Origin: an uncultured Collinsella sp.
GTDB taxonomy: Bacteria > Actinomycetota > Coriobacteriia > Coriobacteriales > Coriobacteriaceae
NCBI GenBank assembly: GCA_900544755.1
Contig: UQWQ01000058.1
Span: 1-14,266, forward strand
Direction of reading: 5' to 3'
DNA: 14,266 bases
Part shown: positions 6,811-13,394 of the stretch, piece after piece
Numbering within the stretch: position 1 is the stretch's first letter
How the letters are laid out: every line of letters begins with the position of its first letter
Position numbers and translations under genes: made by a program
The notes under the pieces: generated by a model
The model's input: only the letters and a program-made list of their open reading frames with translations
Databases searched by the model: none
What the model was told of the DNA's origin: nothing

Positions 6811-7530
6811 CTATGCCAACGTTACGTTGTGCAGCTCAAAGCGGTCGCCGACGTTGCGCGAAATCGAGTACTCAAAGGCGTTGCCGCTATCCAAAAAGCC
6901 AATCTGGTTGAGCTCGAGCAGGGGAGCGCCGGGTTCGGTGTCCAGGCGCTCAGCCTCTTCCTCGGTTGCCGCTACGGCGCGGATGGTGCGGTGGAAGCTC
7001 GAAATCTTCAGCCCGCATTGCTCGCGGATGAAGCTGTAGACCGATCCATACAGGTCTTTCTTTTTAAGGCCCGGTATCAGCTCGAGAGGCATGTAGGTGT
7101 ACTCGATGACGATGGGCTTCTCGTTGACCTGGCGCACGCGCACGATGTGATAGGCAAAGTCGTCCTCGGCAATTCCCAGCTGAGTAGCGACGTCCGCCGG
7201 TGGATTGACAATCGAGAAATCGTAGACCACCGAGGTCACCTTCTCCCCGCGGTGCTCATACGAAAAACCCTGGGCGCGGTCATTTTTGCCCTGGAAAAAT
7301 GCCTGGTCGGGGAGACCCGCCGTGTCCTTAACGTAGGTGCCCGACCCGCGCCGGCTGGTGACAAGGCCCTCCTCGGTGATCTGCTCGATAGCTCGTTTGA
7401 CGGTGATTTTGGAAACGCTATAGAGCTCGCAGAACTCAACGACGGTGGGTAGCTTGTCGCCCGGCTTAAGGGAGCCGTCCTCGATGCTTCGACGGATATC
7501 TGCAGCTATCGCCTCGTATTTGGGAATCAT
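6811..7530 (-). CDS. GntR-family transcriptional regulator, HutC subfamily (UTRA domain)
   Basis: A 239-residue DNA-binding regulator. Residues 1-70 form the winged helix-turn-helix: IPKYEAIAADIRRSI, then GDKLPTVVEFCELYSVSKITVKRAI and the wing GLVTSRRGSGTYV. Residues from about 85 to 235 match the UTRA ligand-binding fold typical of HutC/NagR/TreR-like proteins, with the usual R-RQVNEKPIVIEYTYMPLELIPGL stretch and a closing SRNVGDRFELHN. The ATG follows AGGAGG. Because it precedes manA in a probable operon and diverges from a sugar kinase, a sugar phosphate effector is a reasonable inference, but the ligand cannot be read from the sequence. HutC-type regulators usually bind their own promoter; candidate sites lie in 7531-7870. 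Confidence 0.93.
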   Translation of the reverse strand: MIPKYEAIAADIRRSIEDGSLKPGDKLPTVVEFCELYSVSKITVKRAIEQITEEGLVTSRRGSGTYVKDTAGLPDQAFFQGKNDRAQGFSYEHRGEKVTSVVYDFSIVNPPADVATQLGIAEDDFAYHIVRVRQVNEKPIVIEYTYMPLELIPGLKKKDLYGSVYSFIREQCGLKISSFHRTIRAVAATEEEAERLDTEPGAPLLELNQIGFLDSGNAFEYSISRNVGDRFELHNVTLA

Positions 7531-7566
7531 GGAACCTCCTTTCCGGCTTGATTGAGTACAGAAGAA

Positions 7567-7572
7567 AGTATA
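7567..7572 (-). promoter_or_regulatory. Probable -10 box of the gntR-manA operon
   Basis: TATACT on the minus strand lies 37 bases before the gntR start, giving a leader of about 30 bases. The preceding minus-strand bases are TTGAC, too close to be its -35. No good -35 is seen. Confidence 0.5.
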
Positions 7573-7650
7573 GTCAACACCTAAGCATCCCTATTGCGTT
7601 TTTGAAAAGTTCGAGAAAGGTTTAATTAAAAAACGCTTCTCTTTAAAAAC

Positions 7651-7662
7651 TAGAGCGCTCTA
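7651..7662. promoter_or_regulatory. Perfect 12-base palindrome TAGAGCGCTCTA, candidate operator
   Basis: It lies in the AT-rich divergent region between gntR and the ROK kinase gene. The AGAGCGCTCT core resembles sites of LacI/GalR-type sugar repressors in actinobacteria; no LacI-type gene is in the window. It lies about 80 bases upstream of the gntR -10 and 170 before the kinase -10. The rest of the 340-base region (7531-7870) holds no gene I can support. Confidence 0.4.
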
Positions 7663-7775
7663 AATGAATATGCATTCGAATAATGTGGTATTGAGCAAAT
7701 TGATCGACTCGAGGATGGGGTTGAGCCGTTTTACCGCCCAACGAACCAAATACCATGCCCTGCGTTTTCACAGAT

Positions 7776-7817
7776 AAAACCTGCCAAAACAAACCTGTCC
7801 CTTTTTGGCAGGTTTTT
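7776..7817. terminator. 14-bp stem-loop with T-rich 3' arm upstream of the ROK kinase gene
   Basis: aaaacctgccaaaa pairs perfectly with ttttggcaggtttt around a 13-base loop containing cctgtccc. The A- and T-rich ends make it terminator-like on both strands. No gene for it to terminate is apparent on the plus strand, and it lies upstream of the probable kinase promoter. The minus-strand sequence (gggacaggtttgttttggca) has the look of short dispersed GGGAC-type intergenic repeats. Confidence 0.6.
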
Positions 7818-7830
7818 GCCTTGGGAGCGG

Positions 7831-7836
7831 TACCAT
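7831..7836 (+). promoter_or_regulatory. Possible -10 box of the ROK kinase gene
   Basis: TACCAT lies 35 bases before the ATG. The same hexamer occurs 39 bases before the pyrophosphatase start. No clear -35 is present. Confidence 0.35.
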
Positions 7837-7870
7837 ACAGGCAATGTTTAAACGAGAAAGGCGGGCTCCC

Positions 7871-8824
7871 ATGGAACCTAAGCAGTATTACATCGGCATC
7901 GACGTCGGCGGCACTTCGGTTAAGGAGGGCCTGTTCGACGAGGATGGTAACCTGCTGGCCAAGGCCAGCGTGCCCACGCCGCCTATCGTTGACGCCGCGG
8001 GCTTTGCCGCGGTGACCGAGGCTATCGACCAGGTGGTCGCCAAGGCCCAGATTCCGCGCGCCTTTGTGGCGGGTATTGGCCTGGCCGTTCCGTGCCCCAT
8101 CCCGGCATCGGGCGATGCCAAGGTCAAGGCCAACATTGCCATTAACCTGCCCGAGCTAAGAGTCGCCATTCAGGAGCACTGCCCCGACGCGGTTGTTAAA
8201 TACGAGAACGATGCCAACGCCGCTGCCATGGGCGAGGCCTGGCTCGGCTCTGCCAAGGGCGTACAGAACGTGGTGATGGTCACCATTGGTACCGGCGTGG
8301 GTGGCGGCGTTATCGTCAACGGCGACGTGGTGTCGGGCGTTGTGGGCGCCGGCGGCGAGATTGGCCACATGTGCCTGAACCCCGAAGAGGAGCGCACCTG
8401 CGGCTGCGGCGGACATGGCCACCTGGAGCAGTATTCCAGCGCCACCGGTGTGGTGAGCAACTACCTTGCCGAGTGCGAGAAAGCGGGCGTCGAGCCCATC
8501 GAGCTCACCGGCCCCTCCGATTCCAAGGACGTGTTCCAAGCCTGCCGCGAGGGCGACAAGCTTGCGCTGGCCGCGGCCGATACCATGGCCGACTATCTCG
8601 GTCGCGCCCTGGCGCTCATTGCCAACGTGGTCGATCCCGAGATGTTCCTGATCGGCGGCGGCGCATCCGCCTCGGCCGACGTCTACCTCGACAAGGTCCG
8701 CGAGCACTTTAAGCAGTACGCGCTTTCTGCCTCGCGCGAGACGCCCGTCAGGGTCGCCTCGCTCGGCAACGACGCCGGCATCATCGGTGCCGCCTACGTA
8801 GCCCTGCGCGCCGCCGGTAAATAG
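7871..8824 (+). CDS. ROK-family glucokinase
   Basis: A 317-residue cytoplasmic sugar kinase that most likely phosphorylates glucose with ATP. The phosphate-1 motif is IGIDVGGTSVK (8-18); the ROK catalytic segment ENDANAAAMGE (112-122) carries the base D114; the GTGVGGG loop is at 140-146; the sugar-binding GEIGH ends at H166. The zinc-binding stretch is H166...CGCGGHGHLE (177-186), where the usual third cysteine is H184. The C-terminus has the adenosine-binding GGGAS. I choose the ATG at 7871 (MEPKQYY) because a GAAAGGCGGG stretch precedes it; upstream in-frame starts would overlap the promoter. It could be another ROK hexokinase, since substrate is hard to tell from sequence, but the overall pattern is glucokinase-like. 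It stands alone and diverges from gntR-manA. Confidence 0.9.
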   Translation: MEPKQYYIGIDVGGTSVKEGLFDEDGNLLAKASVPTPPIVDAAGFAAVTEAIDQVVAKAQIPRAFVAGIGLAVPCPIPASGDAKVKANIAINLPELRVAIQEHCPDAVVKYENDANAAAMGEAWLGSAKGVQNVVMVTIGTGVGGGVIVNGDVVSGVVGAGGEIGHMCLNPEEERTCGCGGHGHLEQYSSATGVVSNYLAECEKAGVEPIELTGPSDSKDVFQACREGDKLALAAADTMADYLGRALALIANVVDPEMFLIGGGASASADVYLDKVREHFKQYALSASRETPVRVASLGNDAGIIGAAYVALRAAGK

Positions 8825-8850
8825 CTGGTGCGGGGGCAGGTGGTGAAAGG

Positions 8851-8891
8851 GGGGCAGGCTTCGTCCCTGACCTCGCCTCAGCGCTTGCCCC
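8851..8891 (+). terminator. Weak hairpin after the ROK kinase gene
   Basis: ggggcaggc pairs with gcttgcccc (one G-T pair) across a 23-base loop that has a small ctga/tcag stem. Only caaatt follows, so termination here is uncertain. Confidence 0.35.
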
Positions 8892-8939
8892 AAATTGTGC
8901 CGCGACCCTTCCGTCTCATAAGGTTCGGCGTCAGCGTGC

Positions 8940-8945
8940 TACCAT
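8940..8945 (+). promoter_or_regulatory. Possible -10 box of ppaC
   Basis: TACCAT lies 39 bases before the ppaC start, giving a leader of about 32 bases. No recognisable -35. Confidence 0.4.
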
Positions 8946-8983
8946 AGCTACGTCCAAGTACACATATCAAGTGGAGGATATCC

Positions 8984-9907
8984 ATGGCAAACGTTCTTGT
9001 CTTTGGTCACCAGAACCCCGATAACGACGCCATCATGAGCGCCGTCGTCCTGTCCCAGCTGCTCAACCAGGTTGAGTATGCCGGCAACACCTACGAGGCT
9101 TGCGCTCTGGGCCAGCTTCCGGCCGAGTCTGCCAAGCTGCTCGCCGACGCCGGCATCGCCGAGCCTCGCGTGATCGAGTCCGTCGAGGCCGGTCAGCTCG
9201 TCGTCCTCACCGACCACAACGAGTCTGCCCAGTCCGTCGCCGGTCTTAAGGACGCCACGGTCTTTGGCGTTGTCGACCATCACCGCATCGGCGACTTCGA
9301 GACCGCCGGCCCGCTGCATTACATCTGCCTGCCCTGGGGCTCCAGCTGCACCATCGTCACCAAGCTCGCCGGCGTGCTCGGCGTTGAGCTTTCCGACGTC
9401 CAGGCCAAGCTGCTGCTCTCGGCCATGATGACCGACACGCTCATGCTCAAGAGCCCCACCACCACCGATGTCGACCGCGCCGTTGCCGCCAAGCTCGGCG
9501 AGCAGGTGGGCGTCGACCCGGTCAAGTTTGGCATGGAGGTCTTCCTCACCCGTCCGTCCGGCTCCTTCACCGCAGCCGAGATGGTCGGCAACGACATCAA
9601 GATGTTCGAGCCCGCTGGCAAGAAGCTGCTCATCGGCCAGTACGAGACCGTCGACAAGAGCCGCGCACTCGGCATGATCGACGAGATTCGCGAGGCCATG
9701 CGCGCCTACGCCGCCGAGAAGGGTGCCGACGGCATTGTCCTGTGCATCACCGACATCATGGAGGAGGGCTCGCAGGTCCTGCTCGAGGGCGAGACCGAGG
9801 CTGCTCAGAAGGGCCTGGGCATTGCCGACGAGCACGACGGCGTCTGGATGCCGGGCGTCCTCTCCCGTAAGAAGCAGGTCGCTGCCCCCATCATGGCCGC
9901 CTGCTAG
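8984..9907 (+). CDS. ppaC: Manganese-dependent inorganic pyrophosphatase (family II)
   Basis: Hydrolyses pyrophosphate to two phosphates in the cytosol, pulling forward nucleic acid, amino acyl-tRNA and other syntheses. It belongs to the DHH phosphoesterase superfamily. The metal ligands are in place: H9, D13 and D15 in GHQNPDNDAI; D77 in LTDHNE; D98-H99-H100 in VVDHHR; D151 in MMTDTLML. The C-terminal DHHA2 domain ends with the substrate-binding signature SRKKQVAAP (R295, K296, K297). The 307-residue length is typical, and no CBS or DRTGG regulatory insert is present, so this is the simple, non-nucleotide-regulated type. GGAGG lies 8 bases before the ATG. Its codon use is the most strongly biased in the window, which fits high expression. 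A strong terminator follows. Confidence 0.96.
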   Translation: MANVLVFGHQNPDNDAIMSAVVLSQLLNQVEYAGNTYEACALGQLPAESAKLLADAGIAEPRVIESVEAGQLVVLTDHNESAQSVAGLKDATVFGVVDHHRIGDFETAGPLHYICLPWGSSCTIVTKLAGVLGVELSDVQAKLLLSAMMTDTLMLKSPTTTDVDRAVAAKLGEQVGVDPVKFGMEVFLTRPSGSFTAAEMVGNDIKMFEPAGKKLLIGQYETVDKSRALGMIDEIREAMRAYAAEKGADGIVLCITDIMEEGSQVLLEGETEAAQKGLGIADEHDGVWMPGVLSRKKQVAAPIMAAC

Positions 9908-9926
9908 GTTTAGTTGACCAAACGCC

Positions 9927-9966
9927 ACGACCGGATCGCGGACGCCCCGCGCTCCGGTCGTTTTTT
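9927..9966 (+). terminator. Rho-independent terminator after ppaC
   Basis: acgaccgga pairs perfectly with tccggtcgt; inside, cgcgg pairs with ccgcg around acgcc; T6 follows. It lies 19 bases after the stop codon. Confidence 0.95.
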
Positions 9967-10009
9967 GTGCACGGCGCCGCGTCGTCTCTTGGACAGGCGT
10001 GCCCGTGCC

Positions 10010-10030
10010 GTTGAGCAAATAATGTTCAAC
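10010..10030. promoter_or_regulatory. Inverted repeat upstream of nhaA, candidate regulator site
   Basis: gttgagca and tgttcaac are reverse-complementary at seven of eight positions around aataa. It lies 50 bases before the possible nhaA -10 (TAGGCT, 10077-10082). AT-rich in a GC-rich region. No regulator gene is adjacent. Confidence 0.3.
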
Positions 10031-10105
10031 CTGTGGTTCCGCTTTTCGGCCACGCCTGCGTGCTCGTCGTGCAGGGTAGGCTAGATGCAAGCGTAATACG
10101 TTAGA

Positions 10106-10141
10106 GCGCGGCGCCGCCACTTGGGCGGGCCGTGCTTTTTT
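10106..10141 (+). terminator. Intrinsic terminator in the nhaA leader (possible attenuator)
   Basis: gcgcggc pairs with gccgtgc (one G-U) and ccgcc with ggcgg around an acttg loop, with one bulged G (10113); T6 follows immediately. The terminator lies 34 bases before the nhaA ATG, well past the ppaC terminator, so it stands within what looks like the nhaA leader. Its 3' arm segment gggcgg (10123-10128) can instead pair with ccgccc (10169-10174) just before the ATG, and a small hairpin cggga-gctt-tcccg (10146-10159) precedes the ribosome binding site. Confidence 0.7.
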
Positions 10142-10174
10142 AAGACGGGAGCTTTCCCGAGAAAGGAGCCGCCC

Positions 10175-11533
10175 ATGGCAGCAACTGAGCAGCTGTTCAA
10201 CGTTCGTGAGCGCAAGCGCTTTGAACGTCACGACATCTGGGAGCGCATTGCCGAGAACGGCACGATTTCCGCCGCCGTCATGGTCTTCGCCGCCATCGCC
10301 GCCGTCATCTGCGCCAACACCGATGCCTACGAGGCCATCCACCACTTTTTGGAAACCCCGCTGTATGTGGGTCTGGGCAACCTTACGGCCGGTCTCACCG
10401 TTGAGCTTTTCGTCAACGACTTCCTCATGGCGATTTTCTTTTTGTTGGTGGGCATCGAGCTTAAGTACGAGATGACGGTCGGTGAGCTCAAGAATCCGCG
10501 TCAGGCCATGCTTCCCATGCTGGCGGCGGTGGGCGGCGTCGTCGTTCCCGCCTGCATCTACCTGATCTTTAACCATGCCGGCGCCCGCAACGGTTGGGCC
10601 ATTCCCATGGCAACCGATATTGCCTTTGCGCTGGGCGTGCTGTCGCTTTTGGGCAACCGCGTTCCCAACGGTGTGCGCGTGTTCTTCTCGACGCTCGCTA
10701 TCGCCGACGACCTGATCTCCATCGCCGCCATCGCCATCTTCTACGGTCAGAGCCCCAATCCGTTTTGGTTGGGCGCCGCCGCGCTTGTGACCTGTGCGCT
10801 CGTGTGGCTCAACAAGACGCAGCATTACCGCCTTGCCCCGTACTCGGTGCTGGGCCTGCTGCTGTGGTTCTGCATGTTCAAGAGCGGCGTGCACGCTACG
10901 CTTGCCGGCGTCATCCTGGCCTTCACCATTCCGGCCAAGTGCGGCGTCAAGCTCGATAGCCTTACCGATTGGCTGGGCGAGTGCCTGCCGTTGCTCGATG
11001 ACCGCTACGACGACGAGGCGCACATCCTGGGCCAGCATGACTTTACCGTCTCGACAACCAAGGTCGAGCGCGTCATGCACCGCGTGACCCCGCCGCTTAT
11101 CCGCATGGAGCGTCTAATCTCCACGCCGGTCAACTTTGTGATCCTGCCGATCTTTGCGTTCGTAAACGCTCAGGTTCGCTTAGTGGGCGTGGACATGAGC
11201 ACGCTGCTCACCGATCCGGTGACGCTCGGCGTGTACTTTGGCATGCTGCTGGGCAAGCCGATCGGCATCTTTGGTATGACGTTTGCCCTGGTTAAGCTTA
11301 AGGCCTGCGAGCTGCCGCACAATGTCAACTGGCACATGATTGCCGGCGTGGGCATTCTGGGCGGTATCGGCTTTACCATGTCGATTCTCATCAGCGGCCT
11401 TGCCTTCCCGACGGCCCAGTTTGAGGTTCTTGCAGCCAAGGCCGCTATTCTCGCCGGTTCGGTCACCGCAGCCGTGCTCGGCATGATCTACATGAGCGTG
11501 GTCTGCAAGCACCCCGCGCCCAAGGACGAGTAA
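10175..11533 (+). CDS. nhaA: Na+/H+ antiporter NhaA
   Basis: An inner-membrane antiporter exporting Na+ (or Li+) in exchange for protons, used for sodium and pH homeostasis. Family residues are clear: D148 in ATDIAFALG (E. coli D133 position), the D178-D179 pair in AIADDLISI (D163/D164), the SGVHATLAGV segment carrying the pH-related histidine, and K361 in GKPIGIF (K300). The C-terminus has GGIGFTMSILISGLAF. About twelve hydrophobic segments are spread along the chain. At 452 residues it is longer than the 388-residue E. coli protein, with a cytoplasmic-looking stretch rich in charged residues (LLDDRYDDEAHILGQHDF) before the late helices; such longer forms occur in actinobacteria. AGGAG lies six bases before the ATG at 10175; an upstream ATG at 10121 would fall in the leader hairpin. 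It is monocistronic. Confidence 0.96.
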   Translation: MAATEQLFNVRERKRFERHDIWERIAENGTISAAVMVFAAIAAVICANTDAYEAIHHFLETPLYVGLGNLTAGLTVELFVNDFLMAIFFLLVGIELKYEMTVGELKNPRQAMLPMLAAVGGVVVPACIYLIFNHAGARNGWAIPMATDIAFALGVLSLLGNRVPNGVRVFFSTLAIADDLISIAAIAIFYGQSPNPFWLGAAALVTCALVWLNKTQHYRLAPYSVLGLLLWFCMFKSGVHATLAGVILAFTIPAKCGVKLDSLTDWLGECLPLLDDRYDDEAHILGQHDFTVSTTKVERVMHRVTPPLIRMERLISTPVNFVILPIFAFVNAQVRLVGVDMSTLLTDPVTLGVYFGMLLGKPIGIFGMTFALVKLKACELPHNVNWHMIAGVGILGGIGFTMSILISGLAFPTAQFEVLAAKAAILAGSVTAAVLGMIYMSVVCKHPAPKDE

Positions 11534-11551
11534 AAGCACATATAAGTTTGA

Positions 11552-11587
11552 AAACGCCGCCTGTGAACACCATCACAGGCGGCGTTT
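11552..11587 (+). terminator. Terminator hairpin after nhaA
   Basis: aaacgccgcctgtga pairs perfectly over 15 bases with tcacaggcggcgttt around acacca. The T run is short (ttta). It lies 18 bases after the nhaA stop and faces the convergent 84-residue gene. Confidence 0.85.
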
Positions 11588-11615
11588 AGTCATTGGGGAC
11601 GTTCTTAAATGACTA
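11587..11615. repeat. Short hairpin between nhaA and the convergent small gene
   Basis: tagtcatt and aatgacta form a perfect 8-base stem around a 13-base loop (ggggacgttctta). It directly abuts the nhaA terminator and sits four bases beyond the stop of the minus-strand gene. The GGGGAC loop recalls short dispersed repeats in related genomes, from memory only. Confidence 0.45.
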
Positions 11616-11618
11616 GGT

Positions 11619-11873
11619 TTATTCCACCGTTCCGTAGACGGCGCCCCAGCCGTGGGCGGCCAAGGCGGAGTTGAGCTGGTCGCAAAGTGACTGGCGGTCG
11701 TAGTAGCCGGGCGGCAAAAGATTCACGATCTCCATGAGGTCGGGCGCCAGGTCCAAGATTTCGGCCTGTACGATCAGATCCAGGCGGTCGATGGCGTGGC
11801 GGTCGTAAAACAGTCCGTCGACCAGGCGCTGCAAGTCGCCGAATTCCTCGGCCTGAAACGATCCGTACTCCAT
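11619..11873 (-). CDS. Hypothetical protein, 84 residues, acidic
   Basis: I do not recognise this family. The ATG at 11873 is well supported, with AAGGAGG five bases upstream; an in-frame ATG ten codons earlier would sit before that site. The product begins MEYGSFQAEEFGDLQRLVDG, is predicted mostly helical and acidic, has no signal peptide or membrane segment, and ends in LPPGYYDRQSLCDQLNSAL followed by GWGAVYGTVE. The regular mix of hydrophobic and charged residues and GC-rich third positions look like a real, conserved protein. It converges on nhaA and diverges from the aminotransferase gene, so context gives no function. Confidence 0.8.
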   Translation of the reverse strand: MEYGSFQAEEFGDLQRLVDGLFYDRHAIDRLDLIVQAEILDLAPDLMEIVNLLPPGYYDRQSLCDQLNSALAAHGWGAVYGTVE

Positions 11874-11955
11874 AGTGCCTCCTTGGGCGCCCCACGCCGG
11901 CATGCGCGGCGATTCGTAATTGATTGCGATGAACTTAATCTATCACGGCTTCATA

Positions 11956-11998
11956 ACGTTGCGACGATGGCGGTCTATACTTAGACGAACTGCAACGT
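11956..11998. promoter_or_regulatory. -10 box inside nested inverted repeats, aminotransferase promoter
   Basis: TATACT (11976-11981) lies 42 bases before the aminotransferase ATG. It sits within a 14-base palindrome, gtcta-tact-tagac (11973-11986), and both are enclosed by a perfect 7-base inverted repeat, acgttgc (11956-11962) and gcaacgt (11992-11998). A regulator bound here would block the promoter. No good -35 is present. Confidence 0.45.
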
Positions 11999-12023
11999 AC
12001 CGCTTCGCGAAAGGTCGCACCCC

Positions 12024-13328
12024 ATGCAGACGATCTACCAGAAGATGGAAACCACCGAACTCGATGCCGCCATCGAGGCGCTTAAAGCCGAGGTTGCCGA
12101 GGTCAAGGCCAAGGGCCTGGCGCTCGACATGGCCCGCGGCAAGCCGTCGCCCTCCCAGGTGGACATCTCTCGACCCATGCTCGATATCCTCAATGCCGAT
12201 GCCGATCTGCATGACGGCAACGTCGACTGCTCCAACTACGGCTGCTTTGAGGGCATTCCCTCGGCACGCAAGCTGGCGGGGGAGTTCCTGGGTTGTCCTG
12301 CCGAGCAGACGCTCGTACTGGGCTCATCGAGCCTGCTGATCGAGCACGATATCGCCGGTATGTTCTGGCGTTGCGGCTCGTGCGGCAGCGACCCTTGGGA
12401 GGCTTACGAGGCAGCGCACGACGGCAAGAAGGTCAAGTTCCTGTGCCCTGTTCCCGGCTACGATCGCCACTTTGGCATCACCGCCGATCTGGGCATCGAG
12501 AACGTCCCCGTCGCGATGACCGACAACGGCCCCGACATGGACGAGATCGAGCGCCTGGTTGCCGCCGACGATTCCATCAAGGGTATCTGGTGCGTGCCCA
12601 AGTATTCCAACCCCACGGGCATCACCTTTAGCGAGGACACTGTGCGCCGCTTGGTCGAGATGCCCACGGCCGCGCCCGATTTCCGCATCTTCTGGGACAA
12701 CGCTTACTGCGTGCACGACCTGTACGACGAGACCGACGAGCTCGCAAATATCTTTGACCTCGCTCGCGCGGCGGGCACCGAGGATCGCGTGGTGGCCTTT
12801 GCCTCGACGTCCAAGATCACCTTCCCGGGCGCCGGCATCGGCTTTATCGGTGCGAGCCCCGCGGTCATCGCCGAGTTCTCCAAGCGCCTGAAGGCCGGTC
12901 TTATTAGCGCCGATAAGCTCAACCAGCTGCGTCACGTGCGTTTCCTTCCCACCATCGAGGCGGTCAAGGAGCACATGAAAAAGCATGCCGAGTTCCTGCG
13001 CCCGCGCTTTGAGGCCGTTGAGCGTAAACTCACCGAGGGCTTGGGCAACACGGGTTGCGCCACTTGGACTCATCCCCATGGCGGCTACTTTGTGAGTTTC
13101 GATGGCCCCGAGGGCTCGGCCCAGAAGGTCGCCGCGCTTTGTGCCGACCTGGGCGTCAAGCTCACGCCGGCTGGTGCCACCTGGCCTTATGGCAAGGATC
13201 CGCGCGACACCAACATCCGCATCGCGCCGAGCTATCCCACGGTCGAGGACCTGGAGGCTGCGCTCGATGTGCTGGTGCTGGCTGTCAAGCTCGTCGCTGC
13301 CGAGCTTGCGCGTACCGAGCGCGCCTAA
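12024..13328 (+). CDS. Type Ic aspartate aminotransferase (PLP-dependent, MocR-like aminotransferase fold)
   Basis: A 434-residue PLP enzyme of fold type I. It matches the subgroup known from Corynebacterium as class Ic aspartate aminotransferase, which transfers the amino group between aspartate and 2-oxoglutarate. Evidence: N-terminal substrate-binding DMARGKPSP, SNYGCFEGIPSAR, LGSSSLLIEHDIAG (cofactor phosphate region), CPVPGYDRHF, PKYSNPTGITF, WDNAYCVHDLY (the D and Y that hold PLP), and the Schiff-base lysine K264 in STSKITFPGAGIGF. The C-terminal NIRIAPSYP supplies the carboxylate-binding arginine. A GAAAGG ribosome binding site lies nine bases before the ATG, and a TATACT box lies 42 bases upstream. 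Substrate identity is inferred from the subgroup. No helix-turn-helix domain is attached, so it is an enzyme and not a MocR regulator. Confidence 0.9.
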   Translation: MQTIYQKMETTELDAAIEALKAEVAEVKAKGLALDMARGKPSPSQVDISRPMLDILNADADLHDGNVDCSNYGCFEGIPSARKLAGEFLGCPAEQTLVLGSSSLLIEHDIAGMFWRCGSCGSDPWEAYEAAHDGKKVKFLCPVPGYDRHFGITADLGIENVPVAMTDNGPDMDEIERLVAADDSIKGIWCVPKYSNPTGITFSEDTVRRLVEMPTAAPDFRIFWDNAYCVHDLYDETDELANIFDLARAAGTEDRVVAFASTSKITFPGAGIGFIGASPAVIAEFSKRLKAGLISADKLNQLRHVRFLPTIEAVKEHMKKHAEFLRPRFEAVERKLTEGLGNTGCATWTHPHGGYFVSFDGPEGSAQKVAALCADLGVKLTPAGATWPYGKDPRDTNIRIAPSYPTVEDLEAALDVLVLAVKLVAAELARTERA

Positions 13329-13354
13329 CGCGTAGGGCCCCGCAAGTCCGCGCC

Positions 13355-13363
13355 TAGTACTAT
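13355..13363 (+). promoter_or_regulatory. Possible -10 box of the STAS gene
   Basis: Overlapping TAGTAC and TACTAT hexamers lie about 32-40 bases before the STAS ATG, in the 66-base gap after the aminotransferase gene, so the STAS gene may have its own promoter as well as readthrough from upstream; no terminator is seen between the two. Confidence 0.35.
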
Positions 13364-13394
13364 CCGCACTTTCGATACGTAAAGGAGCGTATAC

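Noticed and set aside
7691..10020. The 10-mer ttgagcaaat occurs exactly at 7691-7700 and 10011-10020
   Set aside because: Shared 10-mers are expected by chance in 14 kb, and the sequences diverge straight after it.
8948..11080. A 710-codon open frame on the minus strand opposite ppaC and nhaA
   Set aside because: It is the antisense shadow of two well-identified plus-strand genes, created by GC-biased third positions; it spans a strong terminator and has no domain pattern.
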